64,000 nt of DNA from Colius striatus (Eukaryota > Chordata > Aves > Coliiformes > Coliidae). The stretch covers positions 24,458,501 through 24,522,500 of the forward strand of contig NC_084761.1 in NCBI RefSeq assembly GCF_028858725.1. Reading direction: 5' to 3'. The notes beneath the pieces are model-generated. The model saw nothing but the letters and a program-made list of their open reading frames with translations. It was not told the DNA's origin and did not search any database. The position numbers and the translations under genes are program-made. This document shows, one piece after another, positions 11,353-21,990 of this stretch (the first letter of the stretch is position 1; every line of letters starts with the position of its first letter).

Positions 11353-14117
11353 ATTCTTTAAAAAAATAAATCTGGATCTGATTTCTGCATTTCACGTAGC
11401 ATATAAATGGGCACAAACACTTGAGTCTGTGTGGTAACAAGATACCTATTTGACTGGACTCTGCTTAGGAGTTAGGACTGTTTAAATGAATATGCAAGTA
11501 GAGATGAACAGAGGAGAAGAGGTGCTAAACTTGTGGTTCTTTGATTTGTTACTCTAGTTGCCTTAATGCTTACCTCTCTTACCTTGTCTTCTACAGTTTA
11601 TATTAAAATGGTCCCTGTGGGTGTATAAATCTTACAGCAGTGGGATCAACTAGATGTTAATAATTTTTTGATAAGATTTACTTAGTTGCAGTTTATAAAG
11701 TGTTCCTTTAGATTGTGGTCACTAAATATTTAAACTAACAAAAGGGATAAACATATTCCCATATGTAATGCCACAAATGTAGTTATAATAGAGCAGCATT
11801 TGTCTTGAACAGGTAGAAGAAAGTGACATTGATTTTTTGATCTGACTTATCTGAGTGTGCTTTCACAAACCTTCAAGTGTCTTTAATACAAGTTTACCCA
11901 GAGAATTTTTAACTTGTTATTTGAAAAGCCTTAATAATAATTCTTTGAAAACAACTCTGGTTTGCAAGTGTTAAATAAGGTTTTTAAAGGGAATTCAAAT
12001 AAAATGCAATAATTGACTGTCCTATTAATGTACCTGCTCTATGTTAGTGTACATTTTAAAACACATTTATAGAAGTTGTTCATCTTATAAGCTACTTAAC
12101 TTATTACAATTAAATTTAACCACAGAAGTTGCAAATTGATATAGCAGAATAGGATGCCAATTTTAAAATGCAGTTATCATGCAACTAGAGAGATTAACTT
12201 TGTAAGGTTTTAGTTATATTTACTACTTACATTCAGTTCTTAGTCTACAGTTGCATGTAGTCAATGCTGCTACTCATTGAACTTTCTTTTTTTAGCTTAA
12301 CACTTTGAGCAATGTTTAATGGGGATCAGATATTTTGATTTTACTGACATTTTTTCCTATTCAGAGCAGTCCTACACATGGATATGTTCTGTATTAGCAG
12401 ATCAGGCTGACTTGAGCCTGCAGCCATTCAGACTGCAGTGGCTGAGGGAGCATGAAGAGAAGAGGTTCTTTTTCTCTGCACTGCCACTCTGCCCTGCATT
12501 TTGGGCCGCTCTGGCATTTAACACGTCCCATGTTAACCTGTTTTATTTTGGTAACGGAGAGGGGAGATTTATTTTACTTTTATTTGGTTAGTTTAATCAG
12601 TGCATAGAACTGGTGAGTGCTGAGTGAGGAAAGAATGGTGAACAGGATTTTGTCCTCCTGGTTGCCCTGAGTGTTTGAAATTACCTACTGCGTTGTGTGC
12701 TGTCAGAGGCAGCAGCTTTGAGTTGTTTGTCTTCTTGTAACATTGGTCAATGCATAATTTAGAATTCATGTCAGCAAAGCCTGACACAATCATAAAAGGC
12801 TATTTTTTTGCCATTTTTCATATTAGAGTGTTAACTTGGAGTGCTGCTGACTTACATCTAAACTTCAATGCCTTCTAGTGATTAAAATAATGCAAGAAGT
12901 TTAAATATACGTAATAAACACTCTTGCTTGTACTTGCACTATTAGAAAGGCTTTTTTATGTTGATAAACCTTACCTGAATTTTAGTGTTTCACCCAAATG
13001 GTGGCAGTTGTTTAGCATGATTATCCAAGGTATACATGTAAGCAGTAGTTTTGGTTAGTTTTTGTCAAGGTCAGTTATTTGGGTTTTTTTAACTACATCT
13101 GACTTACAGTAGAACTGGAACATGACATATGCAACAAACTGGTTATCTCAGATGAATCTTCTCTTTTCTACTTTCTTGATCAAAATTTGTTGTAGCACTT
13201 GGAAAAAAAAAAAAAGAATTCTATCATTTGTAGTGCAAACAATTACACATGTTTAGCTAAGGCCAGTGGTAAACAGCAACTTAAAAAAAACGTATGCTTT
13301 TGTAAGAAAATCAGTTGAATACAGGAAAAGAAAACCTGAAAATGTAGGAACTTGAAGGATTCCCAACTGTAGTATTTTTGAGAGATTTCAGAACCTGTAA
13401 ATTAAACTTTTCTCGTTCTTCCACAATGTTACATAATATGCAGTTAACTAAAACCGTCTTCTAATAGTTGTGTAAAAAAAAATTATTGGAATTTGTAAAT
13501 AATGTATAATTTGTAAAAAGTTTTGCAAAAATCTTGTATTTGAAATTACAGTATTTGTATGTATGAATAGCACAGCAACAACTGTGAATGTTAGAAAACT
13601 TATTTTTGAACATGCATACTTCTGTACAATAAGCAATATGAATGACTATTACTGATACCAATGAAACTGGCTTCCAGTAAGCACAACTGGTAAACTTCTT
13701 TTTAAAGTAGCTGCAGTAATTTAGCTGTACTTCAGTCTCCTTGCTTTGCCAGACAACTTTGTGACCCATGTTTACCAGGTATTTAATTATAGTAAACAGA
13801 CAGCTAATTGAGGCACCTTTGTTTTTATATTTGACTCTACACTCCATGTATGTATGTAATATTTGCTAACTAATATGTAATAACTTGTTTTAAACTTACC
13901 TAGGGTGCCTATTTATTTTTTTATGTCCCCTTCTGGCTATAGATTTGTATAAGAACCTAGACAATTTTGTAATAGTAAAGATATTAACAAGTCTTGTAAT
14001 TAATATATTTTTCAGTCTTTAGAATTATTTTCTTGCAGAGTTCTGCTTGTTTAAACCATTAGATAAAAAAATTTAACTATCTTTGTCGTCTTTCTTCTTG
14101 TACTCCATGGTTTCCTT
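11353..14117 (+). other. Probable USP53 3' UTR and downstream DNA
   Basis: AT-rich, no coding potential. AATAAA polyadenylation signals lie on the + strand at 11365-11370, 11998-12003 and 12913-12918. I cannot tell which are used, so the mRNA end is uncertain. The next gene, C4orf3, is transcribed toward this region, so the two 3' ends converge. Confidence 0.5.
11365..11370 (+). terminator. AATAAA signal, USP53 (proximal)
   Basis: A canonical hexamer 13 bases past the USP53 stop codon. Use of it would give a very short 3' UTR. Further hexamers at 11998 and 12913 are alternatives. Confidence 0.3.
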
Positions 14118-14138
14118 GGGGGGGGGGGTGGGGGGGGG
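14118..14138 (+). repeat. Poly-G tract (11 G, T, 9 G)
   Basis: Two long G runs separated by one T lie between the converging 3' ends of USP53 and C4orf3. Such a tract could fold as a G-quadruplex on the + strand. Exact run length is prone to sequencing error. Confidence 0.85.
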
Positions 14139-14289
14139 AACCTCAAACACCAACAAAACAATGGTTGGCTTTCCAGACTACATTTTTTTAACAGTTAACA
14201 GATAATAGTGGTACTGATGAGTAAAGCTTTGCAGAGTGGTTTGTTCAGTTACTGTTTAAAAACAGTAACGTTTATCTTCTGAAGTATTT

Positions 14290-14742
14290 GTTTATAAAGC
14301 TGCTAAATCTTTATTTAAAAGAAAAAACAACTGGTTAATCTCCATCTATGGAGGGAAAAGGTCTGAGTTATGTCTTTGTAACAGATGAATTTTATTCTTA
14401 TCCACTCCATGCTTTGTCTTTTCACTTGATTTTATTAAAACAGTACACCTTTCCATTTCTGCTTTACAAACCCTTAGGCACTAATTACTAAAGCAGTCAT
14501 GCTGTTTTATGTGACCTTTAAGGCACAGTTTAGAACACAGAAATAGGATACAGGTAAAAACCTGAACAGTAATACTTGACACAGCCAGACAAATAGTATG
14601 GTATCATGTATAGATATGCCTCGCATTCAGATGCAAGTGATGTCGTGGTCCCAGGTGTTTCTACAGCACAAGTGTCTTTTCATTAAGACCCTCTTCCACA
14701 GTGTCTTTTCTTTAAGGTGCATCCTGTGATTAGACAGGGGCT
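14290..14742 (-). other. Candidate C4orf3 exon 2 (3' UTR only)
   Basis: On the minus strand a strong acceptor (TTTTCTGTTCTCCGTAG, then AGCCCCTG) ends at 14743. The exon would start at 14742. AATAAA signals on the minus strand occur at 14436-14431, 14396-14391 and 14315-14310. Paired with the donor after the C4orf3 stop codon, this gives a plausible two-exon transcript. This is prediction only. Confidence 0.4.
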
Positions 14743-14929
14743 CTACGGAGAACAGAAAAAGTCTGGTTACTTATGCAGTGCTCTACCATACTATGAAAGG
14801 TAGAGCAAACATGGAAAGAAGCATCAGGCCCACTTTCTGATCTAAAAACTGATATTATCGATTTTGTTAAAAAAAACCCAAAACAAACCAAAACCGAGTC
14901 TGCTGCTTGTCTGGAACTAGCTTTACATT

Positions 14930-15770
14930 GCTCCCGCCCTTGCTGTGCTTTCCTGGCCCTGTGAGGCTAGGGACGCTCCGGGCCAGGAAGGCCAAAGCTG
15001 TTGCCATGGGCCGCCTCCCCTGCCGGACGCGGTACCTTCCCCCGGCGACGCACGGGCCCTCCAGCTGCCGGCGGCTGGAGCTCCCCTCCCTCCGCCCGCC
15101 CCGCCTCCTCCTCCCGGAGACGGTGCCTCGGCGTAGCGCCTCCTGGCTACCGCTCGCCCAGCGCCTGGCTGGAAGCCCGCGCCGGTCCGGGAGCGCCCCG
15201 CCGAGAGCCGGCAATCCCCGGGAGGCGGGCGGGACCCCTGGCCTAAACCTACCCGCTCCCCGCCGTCGGCTGAGCTGAGCCCGACGACCTCAGGGCAGCA
15301 GGTAGATGACCAGGAAGAGCGCCAGGTCGAAGAGGACGAAGAGCCAGAGATCCAGCCAGTAGGACTGCCCCGAGAGCGACAGCGCCTGCCCGCCATCCGC
15401 CGCCGCGCCCCGCTGCTGCTGCTGCGCCTGCCGCCGCCGCGCCGCCGCCTCCATGTCCGCGGAGGTCGCACCGCCGCACGGCGGCAGGCACAGGCCGCTC
15501 TTCCGGGTTCAGGGCCAATGAGAGCGGAGCGCACGTACGGCCGCCACGCCTGGGGCCCGAGCGCGCCAGCGCAGCCCGCCCCGCCCCGCCCCGCCCCGCC
15601 GCACGTAGCGCCGCGCGGAGTGGGCGGTGGGGTGTGGATGGCGCTGCGGCGGCCTCTGTTGCGACACATTAATGAAGCCGGTGTTTTGCTGCCTAGTCAG
15701 TGCACAGCCGCATTCACTCGGCGTCTGGCTGCCGCCGCGCGGGTTCTCCGTGCACTGCTGAGGGGCTAAA
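14930..15770. promoter_or_regulatory. CpG island, C4orf3 promoter (possibly bidirectional)
   Basis: A sharp switch from AT-rich DNA to about 800 bp very rich in CpG. Sites visible: a tandem array of five CCCGC GC boxes (Sp1/KLF) at about 15576-15601, an inverted CTTCCGG ETS-type site at 15500-15506 and a CCAAT box at 15515-15519. There is no TATA box. The another-regulin CDS starts at 15454 on the minus strand. DNA to the right could start a divergent + strand RNA. Confidence 0.8.
15290..15454 (-). CDS. C4orf3: Another-regulin (ALN) micropeptide, C4orf3 ortholog
   Basis: A 54-residue single-pass ER membrane micropeptide of the regulin family (phospholamban, sarcolipin, myoregulin, endoregulin, ALN). 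ALN binds the SERCA calcium pump and lowers its activity in non-muscle tissue. The start is ATG at 15454-15452 in a strong Kozak setting (G at -3, G at +4). The stop is TGA at 15292-15290. Residues 1-22 are low complexity (MEAAARRRQAQQQQRG...). Residues 31 to the end contain SYWLDLWLF, a hydrophobic helix and the terminal YLLP. This matches the conserved C-terminus of human C4orf3 (SYWLDLWLF... YFLP, from memory). The N-terminus is shorter than and unlike the 66-aa human form. It falls below common ORF length cut-offs, and longer overlapping open frames here are GC-driven shadows. A donor-like GGTAGGTTTAG at 15252 lies 37 nt past the stop, so the CDS probably sits wholly in exon 1. Confidence 0.92.
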   Translation of the reverse strand: MEAAARRRQAQQQQRGAAADGGQALSLSGQSYWLDLWLFVLFDLALFLVIYLLP

Positions 15771-15943
15771 CGGAGATGGCAGATCAGGCTCATGTGATAA
15801 AGATATTGCATGTGGAGGAAGCTCCTGCTTCTTCTGCTGGTGTTTGAAGAAGTGATGCTTATGAAGACTTATTGAGCTGGTGACAGACATTTATGCGGCA
15901 ACACCTGAGCTGCTCCCTGATAGTCCTCAGGGCCCTTGGCCAG
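15620..15943 (+). ncRNA. Possible first exon of a divergent transcript
   Basis: The + strand side of the CpG island leads to a good donor (CCAG|GTGAGA) at 15944. Reading frames are short and broken (for example a 23-codon frame from the ATG at 15775), so it would be non-coding or encode only very small peptides. The 5' end is a guess. No transcript evidence is available. Confidence 0.3.
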
Positions 15944-18900
15944 GTGAGACCAGGGTGTGGGGAAAAGTAGGTGTGGTCAGTCTGTTAAACCGTATTGGGC
16001 ATGTTCTCTTAAACCGTACCGGGACTTGTGTGGAAGTAAACATTCCCAGATTCTTTATTATAAGGGTTTTTAGAGAGCAAGTGATGCCATGGAAGAAACT
16101 AGAAGACCTTTTTGGAAATCCTGTTATGAAGAAACTTAGGAAAATTGAAATTGTTTTTCTTATCCTTAAAGGTTAGTTAGAGCTTGTACACCCTAAACAG
16201 ACGTGGGAAGGTTCATAGAGATGGTCCATGTTGTAGTTTTTATTTGCACAGCACACAGTTGCATACAAAATAAGATTAAGTTGCACAACCTGCTGCAGTG
16301 ACAGTTAGGATGTACTGCAATTCACTTATTATTGAAAGGATTGGTATTATTTTCAGTGTGTTTAGAAGAGTGACCAAAAACTTAGAGATATGCTAAATGT
16401 CTTCATTGTAGCTATTAGTCCTCTTCAGCCTCACATTGAGAGAAAAGGCAATACTTGTTGCAGGATGGAGAGCAGATGTGTCTGATGAGTTTGGCTGCTC
16501 AAAAGCATGCACTCAGGAGTACTTACTTAATAAGTTCTACTATAAATGATGATGAATTTATGTTAGACTTCTTATAGCAAGTATAGATTAAGCATATATG
16601 TGTTTGATGAATATAGATTTTGAGGCAAACAGTGACTGTTATTCCCCTTGTAGTCTTGTACCCATCTGTGTTATTGTAGGTTTGCCCAATGCAAAAGATA
16701 TCCTATTTGGTTGCAAAGCAATATAATTCTGTCATTTCTGCCTAGAAAACAAGTCTCCTAGTCAAATTTACTATGGTATCTCATTCACTTTCTAGTACAA
16801 TGATCTTGTTAGTTTACTGAAGCTGTACCACTCTTCTCCATCCCTTTAATTTATGATCATATCTCAACTGTTGAAGACTGATTTTTTTAAAAAGATTTTT
16901 CCATGTGTTTTTAGTACAGTTGCTGATCAATTCTGTCTGCACTATTTGGACCTGTTAAATAGTTTTGAGATCTCTATTTATGTATTACAAAATCAGAGTC
17001 ATTTTAGTTTATGGCCTTTTATGTAATCCAAAATTAGCTAAAATAATTTCTCAAATACTTGACCAAAAAAACCCCCAACTCTACTGATTATTGTAGCTAA
17101 TGAATCAAACAGATATAGAAACCTAGATCGAAATAACCATAAATAAGGATATCCCTGGGCTGGGAGTGGCAGAGGGTAAGTGTATCAATGCCAGGCACGG
17201 GCTAGAGTTCTGCTTTCTGCAGCGGAAGAGTGCAAGACTATAAGGGTTGGTATACTCAGGGAAGAAAGTGAGAACATCTTCATAAACTTGACACAGCTTT
17301 CATTCCAGACAATGAAGTCTCTAAAAGAAGGTGCCGTTGTGCAGTTTCCAAAGACCTTTGATATGTAATTGTTGATGTACTTGTATGCAGTTTAGGAGCA
17401 ATAATGACAGCTACATCAAGCTCTAACAGCACTTTATGGTCTCTGTCTTACACACAGCTTAACTGAAAGAATCTGTCATAGAGCTTATTGCAAGCCATTA
17501 TTCTTTATCCTTTTCTCTTTTAAAGGCTTTCATATCTAAACAAAATAATCTGGAGATAGATAAAAAACCCCGATATTATTGTTGTTTTAGAGTGCCTTTT
17601 TTTTTTTATGTGGTTATTTCTTATACCTTTGCTTTTTAACTTTACATCTTTGTAACTGAAAATTAAAAGACTGTTAAAAATAGTGTCTCTTCATTGAAGT
17701 ATATGTGGTATATCTACCTACAGAAAGACGACTGTAAAAAAATACCTGCACTGGAAGTTGTGTACTATCAATATCTGGAAGGGGGGAACATAATTTAATA
17801 AGGAAGGGTGATCTATCCTACTCCTAAGTACTGTTTGCATTATGAGAGCATTCTGGCAGTAGGGGGAGCTATGAAACTCTGAAGACCACAAACATACAGG
17901 CTGAGAGGAATCAGTTATAACTGCAGGAAAACCGTTTTGCTTTTTTATTCGTTTATGGCCACCAGAAAGACAATCAAGGAGGGCCAAGGAAACGGAGTAA
18001 ATTTTGTGAGGTTTTTAAAAAATGCATTAAAATCAAATATATTTCTTGGTACATTAACATTATGAAGTTGGACCTATGGCAGCATGTAAATAAGCCCACA
18101 AGAGAAAACTATTTCAGGAAATTCTGTGATGATAAACTTTAAGACTTGACAGATATGGCTGCATTCATATTTTGGTTTAGACCTCAGGCTGTCAGATTCA
18201 CAGGGTCCTGCAACCTTTTATAGCAAAGCTTTCCATGAATTAGTCTTTTTTTTTTTTTTAACTCTGGCAGTAGAAGCATGGGTGCAAAAAGCTCAAAAGC
18301 CAAAAAAAAAAGAGGTTGGGGCACATTTGTTGAAGGACAGAAGTGTCATCAGCCCACAGGTTTAATCTGCAGATGTGCCAGAAGGGGTCCAGGGCTAGGA
18401 AGCAGGCTGCCCTGTCTACATGGCAACAGGACAAGATGACCACCACGAAGCATAGTTAGAGGAGCAACAGCAGATATAAACTAGTGCTGACCCTTGAGCA
18501 GCAGTTTTATGCAACCCATAGGAAATTGCACAACTCAAGGGAGGTAAGGCTGGGTTCACGGTAACACAGCACACCATGAGCAGAATATGGTGCACGTTTC
18601 TCACACTCGTCAGAAGCACTGGTGTTTGAAGTCCATACAGTTTGAAACCATTCTTTATCCTGTTAAGATCCCTTTGAGACTTTTATTCATGTCCTGATTC
18701 AGAAACTCACTCGGCCTACTAATACTCTTCCTGTTGCAGAATGATTTGAACATTTAATAAATTGGAAGCATTCAAAATCTGTGTGTTTAAAAGCATGGTC
18801 ATACTTTTAGAAACAAATACAATGAAATGACTTTTTGTGAGAGATCTGTTTATCATCAGTATGTACTTTATATTACTCCTGTTGATATGAGCAAACTGTC

Positions 18901-19365
18901 ACAGAATCTGTCCTCAAAGTGAACAGTATTATCGCACCATATTTTATATTTGTTCTGTGTTTATGTTTACATAGAATAGTCTTAGAGATTTGAGTGTTGT
19001 CAGGTGTCTTTTAGGTTTTGCTGTCCTGTTAAACAATATTCAATGCACAAAGAAGCTTTCTATCAATATTATGGTAAGGAAGCCTAAATTGCCATTTGAG
19101 AACCAATTAAGTTCTGCTTATAGAAAGTAGTTTCTGCAGCCTTTTACAGTATGGCACCGAGGTGGGACTTAGTACAAATAACATTTTAGATTTTTCATCA
19201 AATTGTAATCAGATTTTGTTTATTCAAGGCAGAATAGTAAATATAAGGAACTAGTCTGTGTTTTGAATAGGGCTAAGTAATTGCAGCTTAGGAGGTGCTG
19301 TGAGGGGATGAAAGAAAAACAAACCAGAGGATACATAGAAAAATAGTATTTTTTTCACTGTTTTT
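15944..19365. other. Intergenic, no gene recognised
   Basis: AT-rich DNA between the CpG island and the 3' end of FABP2. Open frames are short and unconvincing. If the divergent transcript is real, its later exons would lie here. Confidence 0.5.
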
Positions 19366-19371
19366 TTTATT
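19366..19371 (-). terminator. FABP2 polyadenylation signal (AATAAA)
   Basis: The minus strand reads AATAAA 25 nt after the FABP2 stop codon. This gives a very short 3' UTR. A second AATAAA at 19224-19219 is an alternative. Confidence 0.5.
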
Positions 19372-19395
19372 CTGGTTCTGTTCTAGGTGAAGTTC

Positions 19396-19446
19396 TTAGC
19401 CCCTTTTGAAGACTCTCTTGGCTTCAACTCCTTCATATATGTAGCT
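19396..19446 (-). CDS. FABP2: FABP2 coding exon 4
   Basis: The last 16 residues (SYIYEGVEAKRVFKRG) and TAA. The minus-strand acceptor reads TCTTAACAG. Confidence 0.95.
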   Translation of the reverse strand, partial: SYIYEGVEAKRVFKRG

Positions 19447-21915
19447 CTGTTAAGAAATTAAGAATACAAATCAGTGCTGTTACAAAGTTTCATTTCACAG
19501 TTGCTAATGAGAGATGGTCAATAATGATTCGATTAATTGTGACTGGTGTCTGTACAGGCTCTGAGGAAAGGAATGTAAGGAAAGCAGATGGTTGTCAATA
19601 GACATCAATTCTCTGTGCAAACATTTGAACTCCCACAGGACAGCTGTTAGGGGCTTCAGAAAAAATCCTAAGTGTTGAGGTATTGTATTCCCAGTTGCAC
19701 TGCTAAATGTTTCATCTGTGTGACTGCTTTTATTAGAACTGTGAAGGAGTATTGAAGGGTTGGACAGTTTGTTTTTGATATCTCAAGTCTCACATCTGTC
19801 CCTAACATTGCGTTTTCTTTCTTTATTAAGAAGCTTATGACTTGGTAGTGAAGAAAACTCATTTCGGTTTCTGGCTTTACTGCAGTGCTGTGAAACATTT
19901 CCCTTTTGTCTCAAACTTACCACTCTGTGCCGTTACGCCATGCCCTTACCCCAAATTTTAAGAGGGCATTTATCAGCCATTCACAGCTTTAGCCTATAGT
20001 AAGCTCCCGTGATTAGGTTTTTACAAGGCAGACACTTGGGATAGTGCCTTCAGTCAGAACACATCTGTATAATTTATATCTATCTGTCTATATATGCATC
20101 TTCTGTGTACAGTTCATATTCACAGGCTTCAGAGTGCATTGATAAGATATGGTTCACATGGGTAGAAAAACATAAACCTCACAGATAGTGAGTTTTATTT
20201 TAAAGTTTTAAATTTTAATAGATGAGAAGTTTCACTAAAGATATAAGAGGCTATTTGGCTTGAATATTTCATAGTTTCAGCAATGCTTTGGATTTTTTTT
20301 TGAGTTCATTACATTGGAAAGTTGTATATAAGTTACTGCTTAACTCACCTGAACAAGTTCATCGCCTACAATTTCTCTGTATGCTGTGAGTAATTTTCCA
20401 TTATCTTTTCTATTAAATTTTCCTACAAGTTTATTTCCTTCCATGTTCCAGGAACCCTGTAATGGGAAAAAACCCAACAAATATTTTACAATAGCTATGA
20501 CACTGATTTGATTTAAAGCCTGTGGAAATGTTAAAAGTGAGAAGAGATTAAAGCAGTGTAGTGATGCTTTTTTGGACATTGATGGAAAAGCTATAAAATT
20601 AAATTTTAATCAAACTGCTGGTTTATTTAATTGCACAACAGTCAAGCTAGATTTTTTTTTATGCTCAGTACACTGTATTTTAATTGTATTGAAAACCTAA
20701 TTTCTTATAAATACCCACTCTGCACTCCAGGTGGTGTACTTGAGTATCTTAAATATTAAAATTGCAATTGCCTGGGATTCATGGTGTGAAAATTGCTACA
20801 TAGTCTGCTTTTTGGGCACTCTATGGAGCCCTGAGTATCCCTATACACTGGTGAGACATTAACAGTTGAGACTACCTTGTGGTTTTGTAAATAGGCTGTA
20901 AGCATTCCTGAACAATCCCACTTCTAAAGAAAAAAAATTAAAACCTGGGAAAACAAGTTATCTGGAAACTGTACTTCATGCATTTATTGTCATATAATAA
21001 ATATATATAGAGAAAATCTCTTACAGTAAGTTCAGTCCCATCAGCCAGACTGTACTCAAAATTGACTCCCAGAGTGAATTCAGTATCTAGGGTACGGAAG
21101 GTGCTTGACTCATTGACAGTAAATTTGTTTCCATCTTGTTGAATAGTGATCTTCAGATTATCGTGGGCTCCTAACTTTCTTTTCATCAAGTTAACACCTA
21201 GAAAAGTCAATAAAAATAAATTTTAAAAAAACAATAACAACAAACAAGCTAGGGCAACATATTTGTGTCTTTTTAGTAACTTCGATGTGGTCAAGTGAGT
21301 TCATTCCTTCAGTCTGACATGGATTTTTATTATTCTTCACTTTGTATTGAGGACACACACATAGAATACAAATCCCTGTCTAAACAAAATAGTTATGTTC
21401 ATATCCATATAACTCTCAGGTTAAACTGATTTGAACCATGTGTTTCTGTAAAATTGAATAATGATGATTTCCTCCCTGTGTAATTTTTGAACTAGTTTGG
21501 TCTTATAAAATATTTCTCCTGCTATAGAATTTTGCTTAAAGTTTATCTGAGCCTTTTCCTCAAATGTAGATTTGGAGATTCTTTCTTCTGCTGAAATAAA
21601 TCTGCTAGAATTAGTTAAATTGCTTAAGATTAACATAATCTAATCAAAATCAGAATATTTCTCAGTATCTTCCACCCCTCCATCCTCCATGGAAATCTTT
21701 TGAAAATAAGTGTAGGACACTATATGAGGGCAGAACAGCAAACTGGAAGAGGACAGACTAGCCAGAAGGTAGTTCACAGACAGCTCTAGTTTGTATTCAG
21801 CCATAGTGGTATTACTCTGGTAGAGGCCAGTGGAAAAGTAAGACTTACCCATCACCTCCATGAATTTTTCATAGTTTTCATTTCTGTCTATTTTCCAGGT
21901 ACCATTAAATGCCAT
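19396..21915 (-). CDS. FABP2: Intestinal fatty-acid-binding protein (I-FABP), complete gene
   Basis: A 132-residue cytosolic beta-barrel carrier that binds one long-chain fatty acid in enterocytes. It has four coding exons, the standard FABP layout: 21849-21915, 21025-21197, 20349-20456 and 19396-19446. The protein starts MAFNGTWKIDRNENYEKFM, which carries the N-terminal FABP signature. It continues with KRKLGAHDNLKITI, a fatty-acid portal and barrel segment, LADGTEL, GNKLVGKF and YREIVGDELVQ, and ends EGVEAKRVFKRG. The Arg in YREI is residue 107 counting Met (Arg106 of the mature protein), the residue that pairs with the ligand carboxylate. Length equals the mammalian protein. Splice phases are 1, 0 and 0. 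The start codon is the only Met fitting the family. Mature position 54 is Thr. Neighbours and strand match human 4q26. No break or oddity was seen. Confidence 0.96.
20349..20456 (-). CDS. FABP2: FABP2 coding exon 3
   Basis: 36 codons, GSWNMEGNKL to GDELVQ, containing the ligand-binding Arg. Acceptor CCCATTACAG, donor GTGAGT. Confidence 0.96.
21025..21197 (-). CDS. FABP2: FABP2 coding exon 2
   Basis: 173 nt. It completes Gly23, then gives VNLMKRKLGAHDN to LADGTELT. Acceptor TTTTCTAG, donor GTAAGAG. Confidence 0.96.
21849..21915 (-). CDS. FABP2: FABP2 coding exon 1
   Basis: 22 codons plus one base, MAFNGTWKID to KFMEVM, followed by the donor GTAAGTC. Confidence 0.96.
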
Positions 21916-21939
21916 GTTTCTATCAGTAGGAGAGCTGTT

Positions 21940-21990
21940 CTGAAGTAACATACGTTTGCAAAGAGAATTTATGTACTTGCTTATCTTGAA
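21940..21990 (-). promoter_or_regulatory. Candidate FABP2 core promoter
   Basis: On the minus strand a TATA-like ACATAAATT lies about 55 bases upstream of the ATG (21976-21968), with AAGATAAG, a consensus GATA-factor site, just upstream at 21987-21980. A second AAGATAAG lies at 22155-22148. GATA4/6 control of enterocyte genes is established. Use of these exact sites is inference. Confidence 0.45.

Noticed and set aside
13461-13847. 128-aa minus-strand frame
   Set aside because: Lies in USP53 3' UTR-like DNA, composition is that of random AT-rich DNA, and no splice sites or motifs were found.
15249-15518. 89-aa minus-strand open frame overlapping ALN
   Set aside because: Same region in another frame, low complexity, no family similarity.
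14923-15669. 248-aa minus-strand open frame over the CpG island
   Set aside because: Arg/Gly/Ser-rich text typical of GC-rich shadows. The ALN frame inside it has real family similarity and a strong start.
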